Positions 33,156 through 46,330 of a DNA stretch of 64,000 nucleotides are shown here, one piece after another. The stretch's first letter is position 1. Each line of letters starts with the position of its first letter. Origin of the DNA: Petunia secreta (taxonomy: Eukaryota > Streptophyta > Magnoliopsida > Solanales > Solanaceae); NCBI GenBank assembly GCA_029990175.1, contig JARKIP010000065.1, positions 26,328,501 through 26,392,500 of the forward strand. The letters run 5' to 3'. Both the position numbers and the translations under genes were made by a program. The notes below the pieces were generated by a model. That model was not told the DNA's origin and did no database searches. It worked only from the letters and a program-made list of their open reading frames with translations.

Positions 33156-33808
33156 TGACACGACCCGAATTTTCAGCTAGGCCGTGCGGGCACCCGACAT
33201 CCTCCCCTAGACCCGTCGGGTGAACCCTTAACAACTGAATTAGGAAAACAAATATAATTCAATTCACAGATAAGAACAAGACTTTAAAAAAAACACAAAC
33301 ATACTGATACCTCTAAGCTGTACAAAAGAAATTACAGTTGGCTACCCAACATACTAGGTTTAGGACTATCCAGACTAGACATCTAGGAGTATAAAAGAAG
33401 ACAGATACCTCCTGAGGGGAGTAAAATACAACTAAAATAATAAACATAAAACTGGTGGCCATTCGGAATAAAAGCTGGCTCACCCTAACAGCTGTAGTCG
33501 TCTTCGCTCCTGAACAACGTGGCGAACTCAATCCTGAAGCGAACTTGCCGAAACGAAATAGATAGACAAGAAACAAACAACAAACAAGGGTGAGTCAAAA
33601 GGACTCAAAAAGTGGGGCAGATTAGCCACCTCAAAGAATATGATAGCTAGCCAGGGAGAAAAAAAAATAGATAAACCAAATTCCTCTTATTTAAATTATA
33701 AAAAGGCAGAGCCAAATAATAACTGGAAATACGTATGGGATCATAAACTCATAAATAACCAGGGACATAAGATAGACAAAAGTATAGGTTTTTAAGTGTC
33801 CCGAACAT

Positions 33809-33980
33809 AATACTATCACGGCGTGCAACCCGATCCACATGTTAATACTGTCGCGGCGTGCAACCCGATCCGTATATACATATTGTTGTGGCGTGCAACC
33901 CGATTCATATATTCAGACTGTCGCGGCGTACAACCCGATCCATATATTTATACTGTTGCGGCATGCAACCTGATCCATAT
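33809..33980 (-). repeat. 36-bp minisatellite, 5 copies (3' LTR of D)
   Basis: The unit contains gcgtgcaacccgatccatat. The same array is at 39653-39822 in the other LTR. Confidence 0.9.
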
Positions 33981-34176
33981 AACTAAAGCATATAAACCAA
34001 TTAAGGACACTAAATAGCAAGAAACGTATAGGGAAACTGAAATATGTCCACAATATGTTATACATGACGCATACACAAAACACAAAACAATAGTCACACA
34101 CTAGTCAGTATGTGGTGCAATGAGATGGGATGAATGTGGTATCATGCAATGCAGTCACATGTGCCTCATACCTTCT

Positions 34177-34810
34177 CCGGCTCGGGACTCTCATCGATTA
34201 CCGGGAATTGTATGCAATAATGACCCTTCGCCAGCTCGGGACTCTCATCGATTACTGGGAAGTATATGCAATAATGACCCTTCACCAGAGTGGGGCTCAC
34301 ATCGCAAATAGGGAAGTATATGCAATAATGACCCTTTACCGGCTCGGGACTCTCATCGATTGTCGGGAAATACATGCAATAATGACCCTTCACCAGCTCG
34401 GGACTCTCATCGATTACCGGGAAGCATATACAATAATGACCCTTCACTGGTGCGGGACTCTCGTCGCCAACCGAGAAGAATATGCAATAATGATCCTTCA
34501 CCGGTGTGGGACTCTCATCGCCAACGTGGAAGTATACACAATAATGACCCTTCTCCGGCTTGGGACTCTCATCGATTACCTAGAAGCATATGTAATAATG
34601 ACCCTTCACCGGCTCGGGACTCTCATCGATTACCGGGAAAGTATGTGCAATAATGAACCTTCACCGGTTCGGGACTCTCATCGCCAACTGGAAAGTATAT
34701 GCAATAATGACCCTTCACCGGTGTGGGACTCTCTTCGCCAATCGGGAAGTATATGGAATAATGACCCTTCACCGGCTCGGGACTCTCATCGATTACCGGG
34801 AAGTATATGC
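34177..34810 (-). repeat. 54-bp minisatellite, ~11.7 copies (3' LTR of D)
   Basis: The unit contains ggctcgggactctcatcg and tatgcaataatgaccctt. The period is a multiple of three, so all frames without a stop stay open across the array. Confidence 0.92.
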
Positions 34811-36079
34811 AATGCTCAAAACCAGAGTGCAATGCTCGTATGCTCAATGCAATACCAACAACAGGGCATAACATATAATAAACAATGTAAATTCAAAGCT
34901 AAGACGTAATGAGTACGCTAATCGGCAGCTACACACGTAAGGAACACGTGGTAGAATATCCACAAGGCCAAGGGCCTCCAAAGTAATGGATACAAACACT
35001 TACCTCTTTCAAAAGTTAGCACTGCTAATCAACAACCGCTTTATCCTTTGGTTTCATTGCCAAACGATCCCACTTTATTCAATAAGCAGAAAAATATATC
35101 AAATTAGGCTAAAGGCTTCATTCCTTACGTCTTAGGGCAATCCAGTTAGGAACCGGATACCCTATTCGCGTACGCAGTACGCAGGCCAGGCCTATGTCTT
35201 GGGTTTAAGGTCATATAACCAAACCCTAAATAAATTACATTTATATGTTGCCCATAACTCGCTGAATACGAATATATACTCAATTCCGTTATTAGGGTCC
35301 AATTAACCCTTTAAACTATTAATTGAACTTATTAAAACGTTGTCTAATATCCCAATTTTTACCGTCAAAATATATTCAAACACACGTAATAAACTAAAAT
35401 AATGCATTAAGATCATTACCTGAATATTTCGGAGTGAAAATTCTATCTTTCTCCCATTCTTTTCTCATTCTCTGGTATTTTTTTCTCTGCTTCGTTTCTG
35501 TTTCCCCATTCCCATTGCTGTTTCATTTTTGCTTTCTGTTCCTGTGCTAGTACCCACAAACTTTAATTTCCATTTCTTTCTTTTCTTTTTTTTCTTTTCG
35601 CAACGATAATTAAATTAGAACCCTACGAAATCTGAAATAATTCTAAATTTTGCATACAAATTAAACAAAATTTATGCGACATACTCACTAAGAGGGGTCT
35701 TAAATCAGATTCCCGAAACTCAAGATGCGAACTAAAACGGAAAAGATCAAATTCTTTAACTTTCGGTATTTTAGCGGAAACTAGCCGAACGACCTCGAAA
35801 TTTACTTTCGAAAGTTCACCATAGTCACAAATAATCATACGAACCTAACGGCACTTTTGAATTTTGAATCAGAGCTCATTTCCCAAAATCGAGCTTGAAA
35901 ACCTTATTTTAATATTTATCGACAATAAAAGCTGAAATCCTCTTCCGATACGGACCAAACGAGGTCTGATTTAACTCAAATTTTACAGATAGGTCCTAAT
36001 GGACCTTACGAATATTATAAAATTATCGACACACCAATTGGAGCCCTAACTTCAGAAACGACTACCTAAGGTCATTTCA

Positions 36080-36117
36080 TTCTCCTCCACTTAAACTCTC
36101 GTTCGTCCTCGAACGAG
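36080..36117 (-). promoter_or_regulatory. AGGA-loop hairpin plus polypurine tract of D
   Basis: On the minus strand CTCGTTCG (36117-36110) and CGAACGAG (36105-36098) flank the loop AGGA. Five bases (36097-36093) and the 13-nt tract aagtggaggagaa (36092-36080) lead to the LTR. Confidence 0.85.
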
Positions 36118-37484
36118 TCTAAGTCTAAAGAAAAATTCGCACAGATAACAAGAGAACTTGCACGACCCTCATAAGCTACTCCACCGCCATTATCTTCTGA
36201 TTACAGGTTCAGAATTATAACATGCATATCAAACTTTTGGAATAAAATATATCTGGATAATATCATAACACCATTACCCAGCTTATACCGACTAAGCTGA
36301 TCCGATATAGAATAGGTCGATGAAAATAAGAATTAGCTTACGTTTCAGCAATGCCTTAGAGATTTAATATTTTCATTCAGTATTTGGAGGAAGACTCCTC
36401 CACTTAAAGCACAAACTCATGCAGCTATTTGAATAGGAATAACTATCCCCACATAGTCTACTGGACTAAAGAAGATTTAGCTAAAAGCTGAATGTAGGCA
36501 GACCTAAGTTACCAAATTACCCTTTCGAGTTGCCAAACAGCTGCAACTCTTAAGTCACAACTCCATACATTTTCTATAAGCACCACCGCCTGATGGATCA
36601 AATCAAAGGTCAAATGACGCTTCTCATTACCCATAGTAGCCTTAAAATGCAAAAATGTGCTTACCCGAATACCTTGATATGCACTGTGGCACAACACAGG
36701 AAACATCACAAGCAGCTACTAACCGCCTAAGCTCACTTGTGCCAAAAGAAGAATTGGCAATGAACTGAGGATAGGAATAATTAGAGCTTTAGGAAGCTCA
36801 CCTTCTTATTTGCTTGGCTACCAGAGCTAGACTACTTTCGAGTCATGCTAGCCAAAGAATCACAATTGAAGAAATAGACATTAAATGAGCTTTATGGAAC
36901 AACATGCATGCCAATTTAACCTTCTCGTAAGAAGAAACTCCAACAATTTATCAGTAAACTCTTTATAACTGAGAGAACCGAATAGAATAACATGACTATA
37001 CTAGCGTCTTGAAACAAGAGGAGACACGTAGATCGAGTGTCACTTACATATCACTTTAACCGGAAGAAACAATGACACTTCTTGATGGTGACGAATAAGA
37101 ATCGCATCATCCTACCAACACTGAATTTCGAGGAGAGAGATAAAATGACTTGACATAATAACACAAGGTGGCACAACAGGATGCCAAGCAGACAATAGCG
37201 ATATTCACTGTCAAATCTCTCATATTTAGACCAGATAAATTAGTAAGGTCTCATAAATACCAGGAATAAATCGTACCAGATGCTCGCCCCTCTACCGAAA
37301 CCGATTCTTAATAGAAACAATATCCAAGGAAACCATAGAAACATGATAAGACAAACCATTTCTAGATAGATTGGAAGGATCAATTCTTAGTCACATATAA
37401 TTGAAGAATAAATACTTCGGTCTCCTACATCGGATTCCTTGGAAGTTCATAAAACTGCCTCTGCAGCTGAGCTGAGCCACTACC
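36118..37484 (-). other. Unreadable interior of D
   Basis: No clear domain. A short frame at 36709-36509 (MGNEKRHLTFDL inside) may be a scrap of the RNase H-integrase linker, but that is weak. Confidence 0.4.
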
Positions 37485-38460
37485 CTAATAATCACTTTCT
37501 GAAAAACCACCGCCACCACGCTCTCGACCTCTATTGGATGGTTGAATTTCACTGGCTGATGGAGATCTAAATAAAATCCCCTGCGACTGTGCAGGTGCCT
37601 GATGACGAGAGAAATGACGACTGCCTACTTGCCGGAGTAAAGGAAAACTACTCAAAGGATAACCAGACTCACAACAATGGTAACACCCTTTCACTAAAAA
37701 TGGAAGCTGGACAGATTGTTGAAAGCTACAAAGAGAAAGCTAAGTCTAATCTTGACGAGCTATTGGTGCACTCTAAGAATCACGTGACACAAGCTGAGAT
37801 AACCTGGAAGGTGACCTCCAAAAATAATTAGAACTCTTACCTCCAAATGAGGTACCATGGTTGCCCACCAGGGCCACGGGATTTCATGCTCTCTCGCTCT
37901 AACTCTTCCCGCTCTAACTTATGGTGTGCCTAATACCTCTGAGCAATATCAACAACAACATCAAATGAAGTCCTGACCTCAATCTCTCGAGCCATCTAGG
38001 ATCTCAAGGAAGGAGAAAGGTCACCACTAAATCTTTGAACCTTCTCGGAAGGTTCATAGACTAGTTCTAATGCATATCTAGCCATCCTAGAGAATTTAAT
38101 CTCATATTCTAAAATCCGACAAGCTACCTCATCCAATAAACTCAAATTGGCGACTCTTTTCATCTCGCTCCCTGCGAGAAAGAAGCTTTTCCACGAATCA
38201 AGAAGAAAAATTGAACCAAGTTAGCTAATAACAGAGCAGTCCATCAATTCAAGGCTGGACCCCTGAAATTGGAAAGCAGAATAATCAACACCATATCGCT
38301 CGATATAATCAAGAGCCTGAAGGATACGCTGACATCATTTTATCTAAATAGAAAACTTAGACAGGGATTATCTAATGCATTGCTTGGGACTATCAGAAGG
38401 TTCAACCACGTAAAATAATGAAACCTCTTTGGGCATTCGGACCCAATAATTACCTCAGTT
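37485..38460 (-). pseudogene. gag: Gag remnant of D
   Basis: From about 38180 down, the minus strand reads RILEYEIKFSRMARYALELVY, EPSEKVQRFSGDLSPSLRS and FDVVVDIAQRY, typical of the Tekay gag core. Further down (37694-37485) a zinc-knuckle-like CYHCCESGYPLSSFP has lost the normal CCHC pattern, followed by an Arg/Gly-rich stretch. Several stops and frame changes are present. Confidence 0.72.
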
Positions 38461-38991
38461 ACCTAACCAGCCAGAACAACTGGAGGCACAATACTTGCTG
38501 CCTCTGGAACATAATTTACTGAGGAAACATAAGGAACGAGAACAGCAGCTCCCCGAGACCGAACGTTTGCATCTGCGGCAACCTGATAGGAGGTTCTTGC
38601 GGTACCTGCGCCGCCCAGATTCTCATAAGAACATCGTAAATAGTTGAGGGAAACACAAGGTCGTGCTCTCATTTCCCATTGCAAGCTCGTACAGCTGGGG
38701 CCTCCGCAATTGTATCGTCAGCACGATCCATAACTCCCGGGGCTTGATCAACGCTAGCCTCTGACTAGATTACTTCGTCGTGAATCCTAACCCTTTGCTG
38801 ATTTGTCGCACAAGGGTTCACCATTACTACGAAGGAATTAACAAAAATATTTTTGCATCCCAGACCAACGACTAGAAAAGAAGAAAGAGAAACATACTAA
38901 ATGCCATCATAGCCTCTTATAGATAAGTACAGACATCGACGTACCCATCAGCGAGACTCTACTAGACACTGACTTAGTCTGGATAGACTTT

Positions 38992-39011
38992 AAACCGGGT
39001 TCCGATACCAA
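38992..39011 (-). promoter_or_regulatory. Primer binding site of D (initiator-Met type)
   Basis: The minus strand reads TTGGTATCGGAACCC beside the LTR end at 39013. It resembles the TGGTATCAGAGC complement of initiator tRNA-Met with changes. Confidence 0.7.
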
Positions 39012-39012
39012 C

Positions 39013-41988
39013 TGACGCAACCCAAATTTTCGGCTAGGGCGTGCGGGAACCCGACATCCTTCCCTAGACCCGTCGGGCGAACCAATAACAACTGAATTCA
39101 GAAAATAAATATAATTCAACTCATATATAAGAACATGACATAAAAAAATACATACATACTGATACCTCGAAGCTGTACAAAAGAAATTACAGTTGACTAC
39201 CCAACATACTAGGTTTAGGGCTATCCAGACTAGACATCTAAGAGTACAAAAGAAGACAGATACCTCCTGAAGGGAGTAAAATACAACTGCAATAATAAAC
39301 ATAAAACTGGTGACCATTCGGAATAAAAGCAAGCTCACCCTAACAGCTGAAGTCGTCTTCGTACCTGAACAACGTGGCGAACTCAATCCTGGAGCGAACC
39401 TGCCGAAACAAAATAGATAGACAAGAAACAAACAACAAAGAAGGGTAAGTAAAAAAGACTCAATAAGTGAGGCAGATTAGCCACCTCAAAGAATAAGATT
39501 GCTAGCCAGGGAGAAGAAAAACAAATAAACCAAATTCATCTAATTTAAATCAGCCAGATTTTAATTGGAAACACGTATGGGATCATAAACTCATAAACAA
39601 CCAGGGGCATAAGATAGACAGAACATATAGGTTTTTAAGTGTCCCGAATATAATACTGTCACAGTGTGCAACCCGATCCACATGTTCATGCTGTCGTGGC
39701 GTGCAACCTGATCCATATATTGATATTGTTGCGGCGTGCAACCCGATCCATTTATTCACACTGTCCCATGCAACCCGATCCATATATTGATACTGTTTCG
39801 GCGTGCAACCCGATCCATATAACTAAAGAATATAAACCAATTAAGGACACCAAATAACCAGAAACGTACAGGAAAACTGAAATATGTCAACAACACGGTA
39901 TACAGGCCGCATACACAAAACACAGAACAATAGTCACACACTAGTCAGTATACGGTGCAATGAGATAGGATGAATGTGGTATGATGCAATTCAGTCATAT
40001 GTGCCTGATACATTCACTGGTTCGGGACTCTCATCAATTACCGGGAAGTATATGCAATAATGACCCTTCACCAGCTCGGTACTCTCATCGATTACCGGGA
40101 AGAGAAGTATATGCAATAATGACCCTTCACCGGTGCGGGACTATCATCGCCAACCAGGGAGTATATGCAATAATGACCCTTCACCGGCGCGGGACTCTAA
40201 TCGATTACTGAGAAGTATGTGTAATAATGACCCTTCACTGGCTCGGGACTCTCATCGATTACTGGGAAGTATATGCAATAATGACCCTTCACCGGTGCGG
40301 GATTCTCATCGCTAACCGGGAAGTATATGCAATAATGACCCTTCACCGGCTCGGGACTCATATCGATTACCAGGAAGTATATGTTATAATGACCGTTCAC
40401 CGGCTCGGGACTCTCATCGATTACCAAAAAAGTATGTGCAATAATGACCATTCACCGGCTCGGGACTCTCATCGATTACCGGAAAATATATGCAATAATG
40501 ACTCTTCACCGGTGCGGGACTGTCATACGCCAACTGGAATGTATATGCAATGATGACCCTTCATCGGTGCGGGACTCTCATAGTCAACCGGGAGGTATAT
40601 GCAATAATGACCCTTCACCGGCTCGGGACTCTCATCAATTACCTGGAAGTATATGTAATAATGACCATTCACCGGCTCGGGACTCTCATCGATTACCGGG
40701 AAGTATATGCAATGCTCAAAACCAGAATGCAGTGCTCGTATGCTCAATGCAATACCAACAACAGGGCATAACATATAATATATAATGTAAATTCAAAGCT
40801 AAGGCGTAATGAGTACACCAATCGAAAGCTACACACGTAAGGAACACGTGGTAGAATATCCACAAGGCCAAGGACCTCCAAAGTAATGGATACAAACACT
40901 AACCTCTTTCAAAAGTTAGCACTGCTAATCAACAACCGTTTTATCCTTTGGTTTCATTGCCTAACGATCCCACTCTATTCAATAAGCAGAAAAATATATC
41001 AAATTAGGCTAAAGGCTTCATCCCTTACGTCTTAGGGCAATCAAGTTAGGAACCTGATACCCTATTCGCATACGCAGTATGCAGGCCAGACTTATGTACA
41101 TGGTTTAAGGTCATATAACCAAACCCTAAATAAGTTTCATTTATATGTTGCCCATAACTCACTGAGTACGAATAAAAATGATGTCTAATATCCCAATTTT
41201 TACCGTCAAAATATATTCAAACACACCTTATAAACTAAAATAATGCATTAAGATCATTATCTCAATGTTTCGGAGTGAAAATTCTATCTTTCTCTGGTTC
41301 TTTTCTCATATGCTGGTATTTTTTTCTCTGCTACGTTTTGTTTTCTCCATTCCCATTTCCGTTTCATTTTCGTTTTCTGTTCCAGTGCTAGTTCGTAGCG
41401 AAGGACCCACCGACTTTACTTTCCATTTCTTTCTTTTCTTTTTTTTCTTTTCATAACGAAAATTAAAATTGAATCCTACGAAATTTGAAATAATTCCATA
41501 TTTTGCATACAATTTATACAAAATTTATGCGACATACTCGCTAAGACGGATCTTAAATCGGATTCCCGAAACTCAAGATGCGAATTAAAATAGAAAAGAT
41601 CAAATTCTTTAACTTTCGGAATTTTAGCGGAAGCTAGCCGAATAACCTCAAAATTTACTTTCAAAAGTTCACAAAAGTCACAAATAATCATATGAACCTA
41701 ACGGCGCATTGGGATTTCGAATCGGAGCTCATTCGCCAAAATCGAGCTCGAAAACCTTCTTTTAATATTTATCGACAATAAAAACTTAAATCTTCGTCCG
41801 TTACGTACCAAATGAAGTCTAATTTAACTCAAATCTTACAGATAGGTCCTAATGGATTACGTACCAAATGAAGTCTAATTTAACTCAAATCTTACAGATA
41901 GGTCCTAATGGACCTTACGAAGATTATAAATTTATCGGCACGCCAATCGGTATCCTAACTTCTGAAACGACTATCTAAGGTCGTTTCA
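39013..41988 (-). repeat. 5' LTR of D
   Basis: It matches 33156-36079. It has the 36-bp array at 39653-39822 (one unit with a deletion) and the 54-bp array at 40016-40711 (about 13 copies, versus about 11.7 in the partner). A ~60-bp duplication (acgtaccaaatgaagtct) at about 41805-41910 is present only in this LTR. Confidence 0.92.
40016..40711 (-). repeat. 54-bp minisatellite, ~13 copies (5' LTR of D)
   Basis: Same unit as 34177-34810. Copy number differs between the two LTRs, so the array changed after insertion. Confidence 0.92.
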
Positions 41989-43947
41989 AATAAGGAAGTG
42001 AAACAAGGGGAATTCAATTGATGTTACTAAAGTTCATGCATAAAAACCTTATTAGCAGGCTGATTCAATGATGCAAAGATGCAGTGACAAAAGCTCCCAT
42101 CACATGATAAGAAATAAAAATCGCATGGGTATATCTTAATCGATTAAACTAAGTCAAGACAATGAACTCAGGATGAAGTTATTTGAGACACTTAGAAGGC
42201 CAAGCACTGATTTGATACAAAGACACGGGCAAATAGACCTCTTGGAGCAATTTGTTTAATAACTTCATTGGAGATGATATGAATTCTCATGACAACGACT
42301 ACACTGAACAAGAAGATGTAGTATGACCAACCTCTAAGATGCTATTGACCGAAGCAGGTATCTGAGAATATACATGATACGTAGGAAATCTACAGCAGGT
42401 TCGATCTCTCTGCAGTAAAATCTTACCCAACAAGAAAGGTTGGTGCAAAGATTTAATTACAGCAGTTAGTTGATAAGTATAAAAGATATTGAGTATCTCT
42501 TTCAAAGACACACATGATGACACACAAATTTGCGAGGAAAGATGACAAATGCACTCAAAGTCTTGGTGTTCAACAAAAAGCCGACATCTCTTTCTGTCGC
42601 ACAGCACAACCTATTCCTTACACAACATCTTTATCACCTCTCACCAATATTGAACTGCACATCTCCTATGTAAACAAGCATCAGTCATTCGACCAAAATC
42701 TCTCTCTTAACTGCTACATAAAGCACTCGAGCAATATTTTAGAACTTCTATACAATTTGTCATAATCTCCAAATTCAAGTGCTAATCTATTATCTATGGT
42801 CTAGGCATTCTCTTAAGCTTTATGTATTTTTTTGCATCAAATCTTTGCTAATGTGCAAACAAATTTTGCGCATTTTTTCACTTTATTACAAATGCTTTGC
42901 ATTTGAACACTGAAATGGTCAAGAATCTGCATTAAGAAGAAACCAAAATGGCAAGCCAAACTGAAAAATTTTACCTTCTGGAACAAAGTCTTTCAAACCA
43001 TTAGCATATGACATCGAGAGAACCCAGATAATCCTATTTACACTTTCGTACAACTTGTAGTATGGATGAACAAAATAACCTAGCATTATACCCACACAAG
43101 AGTCGCAAAAAATAAATTTGATCACTGTACAACCGAAACTAGCAAAACTCACAACCTCACACCGCACCCAACCTACACAACAAACAACCTCCACTCTGTC
43201 AGGACTTTCAACAACCTTATCAGGCTCAACACAATCAAAGACAGACGGAAAAAAAACGACACACCTTTACTCCTTTAGCTCAATCAAAAGATATTACAAC
43301 CAATAAACGAACTACTACCCCATTCCGAAATTTGATCCAGCACCTATCACTCAAAAATTCAATAACATGACATCGCAAAATACCCAGCACTGAAACACAA
43401 AATTCAAAGTCTGATTGGCCAAGGCAAAATAATGATACAACAAGAACCCACAAATGAAAGCTGCAACTCCAAAACCACAAATACTTTTTGTATACAGATC
43501 AAACTGTCAAAGTTAGCTCCCAAACGTTTGAAGAGAAAAACACGAAAAATAAAGACACCCCGTCACAACCCAAGACAAATAAAATTTTGGACAACCTCCA
43601 AATCCGTCAAAATCCAAACACCAAACCTTAGTCTAAGTATGCAAGTACCCACATAATCAGAGTCATCAAAATACCCAATCATCACAGCAAAGGACAAATG
43701 CAGATTCCAGCCAATACTCTGGTGTTCAATGCAATGCAACCACTTTGTTTTCGCTAACGAATCTTTCATTGAGAGCAGATTGTTCAACACAAACAAAAGA
43801 CTCACAGGCACTACTACAATATGGTGATCTATCAAAGGATATAAATTGGAACAGAATTTTTTAGGATCCCCTCAAAATATTCCAAAAGATGCTAGCTGAC
43901 ACTAGGGCAGAAATATTTGAGATCCCCTCAAAAATTTCAAGAGAGAC

Positions 43948-44120
43948 ATTTAGTTTTCTTTTAGCACTTTACTTTACCTTTTGTTCGCAGGGTACACAGC
44001 CCGATGCGACAGGTAAACATCTCCCGATGAGAGTAATTTAGTTTTGCTTTTTGCACTTTACTTTACTTTTGTTCGCAGAGTAAATGGCTCGACGCGACAG
44101 GAAAACATCTCACGATTAGA
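43948..44120 (+). repeat. Two copies of an ~87-bp repeat
   Basis: Both copies contain tttgcactttactttac or a close variant, gttcgcag and cgatgcgacagg or a close variant, then aaacatctc. Confidence 0.8.
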
Positions 44121-44215
44121 GGCAGTAATAATAGGTTCTCTTTTCGACAAGGCAGTAGTAGTAGGTTCTCTTTACGAGGAAGCAGTAGTAGTAGGTTCTC
44201 TTTACGAGGAGGCAG
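44121..44215 (+). repeat. ~30-bp repeat directly before LTR2
   Basis: The unit ggcagtagtagtaggttctc plus tttacgagga occurs about three times and ends gaggaggcag, then the LTR TGTTGACACCC. The last purines may act as the polypurine tract. Confidence 0.8.
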
Positions 44216-46189
44216 TGTTGACACCCAATTTTGTCCCTCCTTTTCTCCATAATTTGCTACATTTAGCTTAAAGGTGCAATATTGACTGTTTGAACAAAAT
44301 TTGCATTAGGAAACATGCATTTACCTATGATTATCCACTAATTATACATTATACACATAATTGCGATTATATTATGTAATTTGCATCATTTAGGCCATCT
44401 ACGAAATTGTGGTTATTTGTGTAATTGAGTGCATAAATGAAATTTCATAATTATTTGTGAATATTTATACGTATTTAACTTAAGTTGACCCAAATTATTT
44501 TATGTGTGCATATTTCTCTTATATAATTTACGTATATTTTATTATAATCTTTTATCTTGCACCTTTAAATTAAATAGCGGCCTAATTAAAATGTCCGGTC
44601 AAAATTCCATACCGCTCATATTCATTTCATAATATTGACATATTAATTTGAATTCAATATTCTCTTTGCACGTGGACAAAGGTTCGACCGGATACATTCA
44701 ATCGGTACCATAACCTTTTTCTTTCTTCCATACATTTTAAATGAATTGATTTTTTAATCTCCACCAAAATCTGCTATGTCGTTTATTCAGTTATTTATTT
44801 ATTTACCTTCTTTCTATTAAATTAGCTTTACTTTGAACCCGGACAAATTTCTTAGCCATATACATTCCTTTTTACCTATTTTCTTTCACCATTTCACATT
44901 TTATAAAAAATCCCAAAATCATATCCCTTCAATCTCTCCTCCTCCCCCTCAATCCCATAAAATCAGTCACCCACCCTTAAATCTCTCCAATCCTCCAACA
45001 GTTCTGTTGGATTTTTGGGTTAAATATTTTTGTCTTTGACCTTGAGAAGTCACGAAAAAGGAGTACAAAAACCTCCCTCTCATCTCCACAATACACACAG
45101 ATAAGACACAAGACACACGCACCCCCCATACACTTCTTCTTTTATACACACACATACCAAACACACACCATATACAGTGACACACCCACCACCACTCCAT
45201 CGTTACAGAACCAGAACGGCGATGGAGAGTTGCTGATTCACTCAAAAAATATAGTGGGGTCGACGGCGTACATGAAGTTCACCGGAAAACCCATTTTTCG
45301 ATCGAACTCGTATTTATATCCTTGGTAAGGTCCCTGTTCTTGTCGTTCCTCCTCGTTTCTGGATGATTTGTAATCGAAATTGAAAGGAGTTGGTGGAGTA
45401 GCAGCGATGCCACTAAGAGGCTAGGTGTCGCTCCTCCGCTACGGTGGTGGCGTTACTCTGTCGTTGTCACTGTGGTTTCGCCGGAGAAACCCAATCTGGT
45501 TGTGTTGGTGTTGGATTGTTTGATTCGCATATGGGTGTTTCCGTGTTGCATTGACTGCTACTTCGATCGTACTGTGGAGATGGTTCTGGATCTTGACGGT
45601 GGCTTTAAAGTTTACATTGTTCTTGATTGACTCTGTTTTGATATCTCTGATTTTTTTACTGTCCATTGATGATTCTCGACTGGTTATGCTCAATTTGGTG
45701 AGGTGAAGCACAATCATAATATGGGTCTTTTTAGCAGTGTGGGGATGGCCTTCTATCCATTGGATCTAGATCTTATTTCATATGATATTTATGACATTGC
45801 GGTTGATTGTTTGTTTCATTGACCCATTGAATGGATTTTTAGTTCTGATGTGTATAAGCACTCAACTGAAGCCTATGAAAATTACTATTTTTGAGGCTTA
45901 CGGACTGATTTGAACCGATACTACATGGCCAATGACGTTAGGAGGCCAATACAAGTCCCGACCCGTATTTACCGTCCCTTACGTGTCCCGAAAAACAAAT
46001 AAAAAAGGCGATGACGATGCATATCACTTTGCAAAGTAAGTGATAGCGGAGTAGTGGGATTGGAAGTGCTTGGCATGGCAACACGATCGGCTCCGTGTTT
46101 GCAGCCGTACCGACATCCCTAACCTTTTCTTGACGCAATACATATTCTGAGCCTAAACTTTCAAAATTCCCTTTTTCCTTTTGCTTTCC

Positions 46190-46330
46190 TTTTATTACTA
46201 TTATTATTATAATTACTATTATTTTTTTATTATTACTAACATTTTTATTTTCATTATTATCGCTACTATTATTCTATTATCATTACTACTATTAATTTTA
46301 TTATTATTATTATTATTATTATTATCATTA
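46190..46330. repeat. (TTA)n-rich tract
   Basis: Imperfect trinucleotide repeat, matched in LTR1 at about 22770-22850. Confidence 0.85.

Larger units (their letters stand above)
33156..36079 (-). repeat. 3' LTR of D
   Basis: TGACACGACCC at the left edge, ending GTCATTTCA at 36079 (TGAAATGACC on the minus strand). It matches 39013-41988 by eye over its whole length. It contains the 36-bp and 54-bp minisatellites. The 259-codon frame at 34130-34909 is a by-product of the repeat. Confidence 0.92.
33156..41988 (-). mobile_element. Element D: Tekay/Del-like retrotransposon with two whole LTRs and a gutted interior
   Basis: It is flanked by AATAA (33151-33155 and 41989-41993). LTRs are about 2.92 and 2.98 kb; the interior is only about 2.9 kb. 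Minus-strand order is 5' LTR 39013-41988, primer site, gag remnants, unreadable stretch, purine tract, 3' LTR 33156-36079. Polymerase and integrase are not recognisable. It is the same family as B by LTR ends and purine tract. Confidence 0.92.
23437..44215 (+). mobile_element. Element A: internal region of the outermost Tat/Ogre-like element (with B and D nested inside)
   Basis: After removing B (25038-30903) and D (33156-41988) with their duplications, about 6 kb remains: primer site, leader, ORF1, spacer and 3' untranslated region ending at LTR2. No gag, protease or polymerase text was found, so these were deleted. The matching LTRs flank it on both sides (LTR1 ending at 23436, LTR2 from 44216). 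Confidence 0.8.
41994..44215 (+). other. 3' untranslated region of element A
   Basis: No coding frame is supported. It contains the conserved Tat motif actagggcag followed by an imperfect 12-bp inverted repeat (43910-43921 with 43927-43938, one mismatch). Two tandem repeat blocks follow and run up to the LTR2 start. Confidence 0.7.

Noticed and set aside
34130..34909. 259-codon open frame in D
   Set aside because: It is the 54-bp minisatellite read in frame; the opposite strand is equally open.
40016..40711. Regular direct repeats that might look like a CRISPR array
   Set aside because: Units are contiguous with no unique spacers, lie in an LTR, and the genome is a plant.
42000..43900. Possible gene in the 3' region of A
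   Set aside because: Only short frames with frequent stops; ends in Tat 3' motifs.
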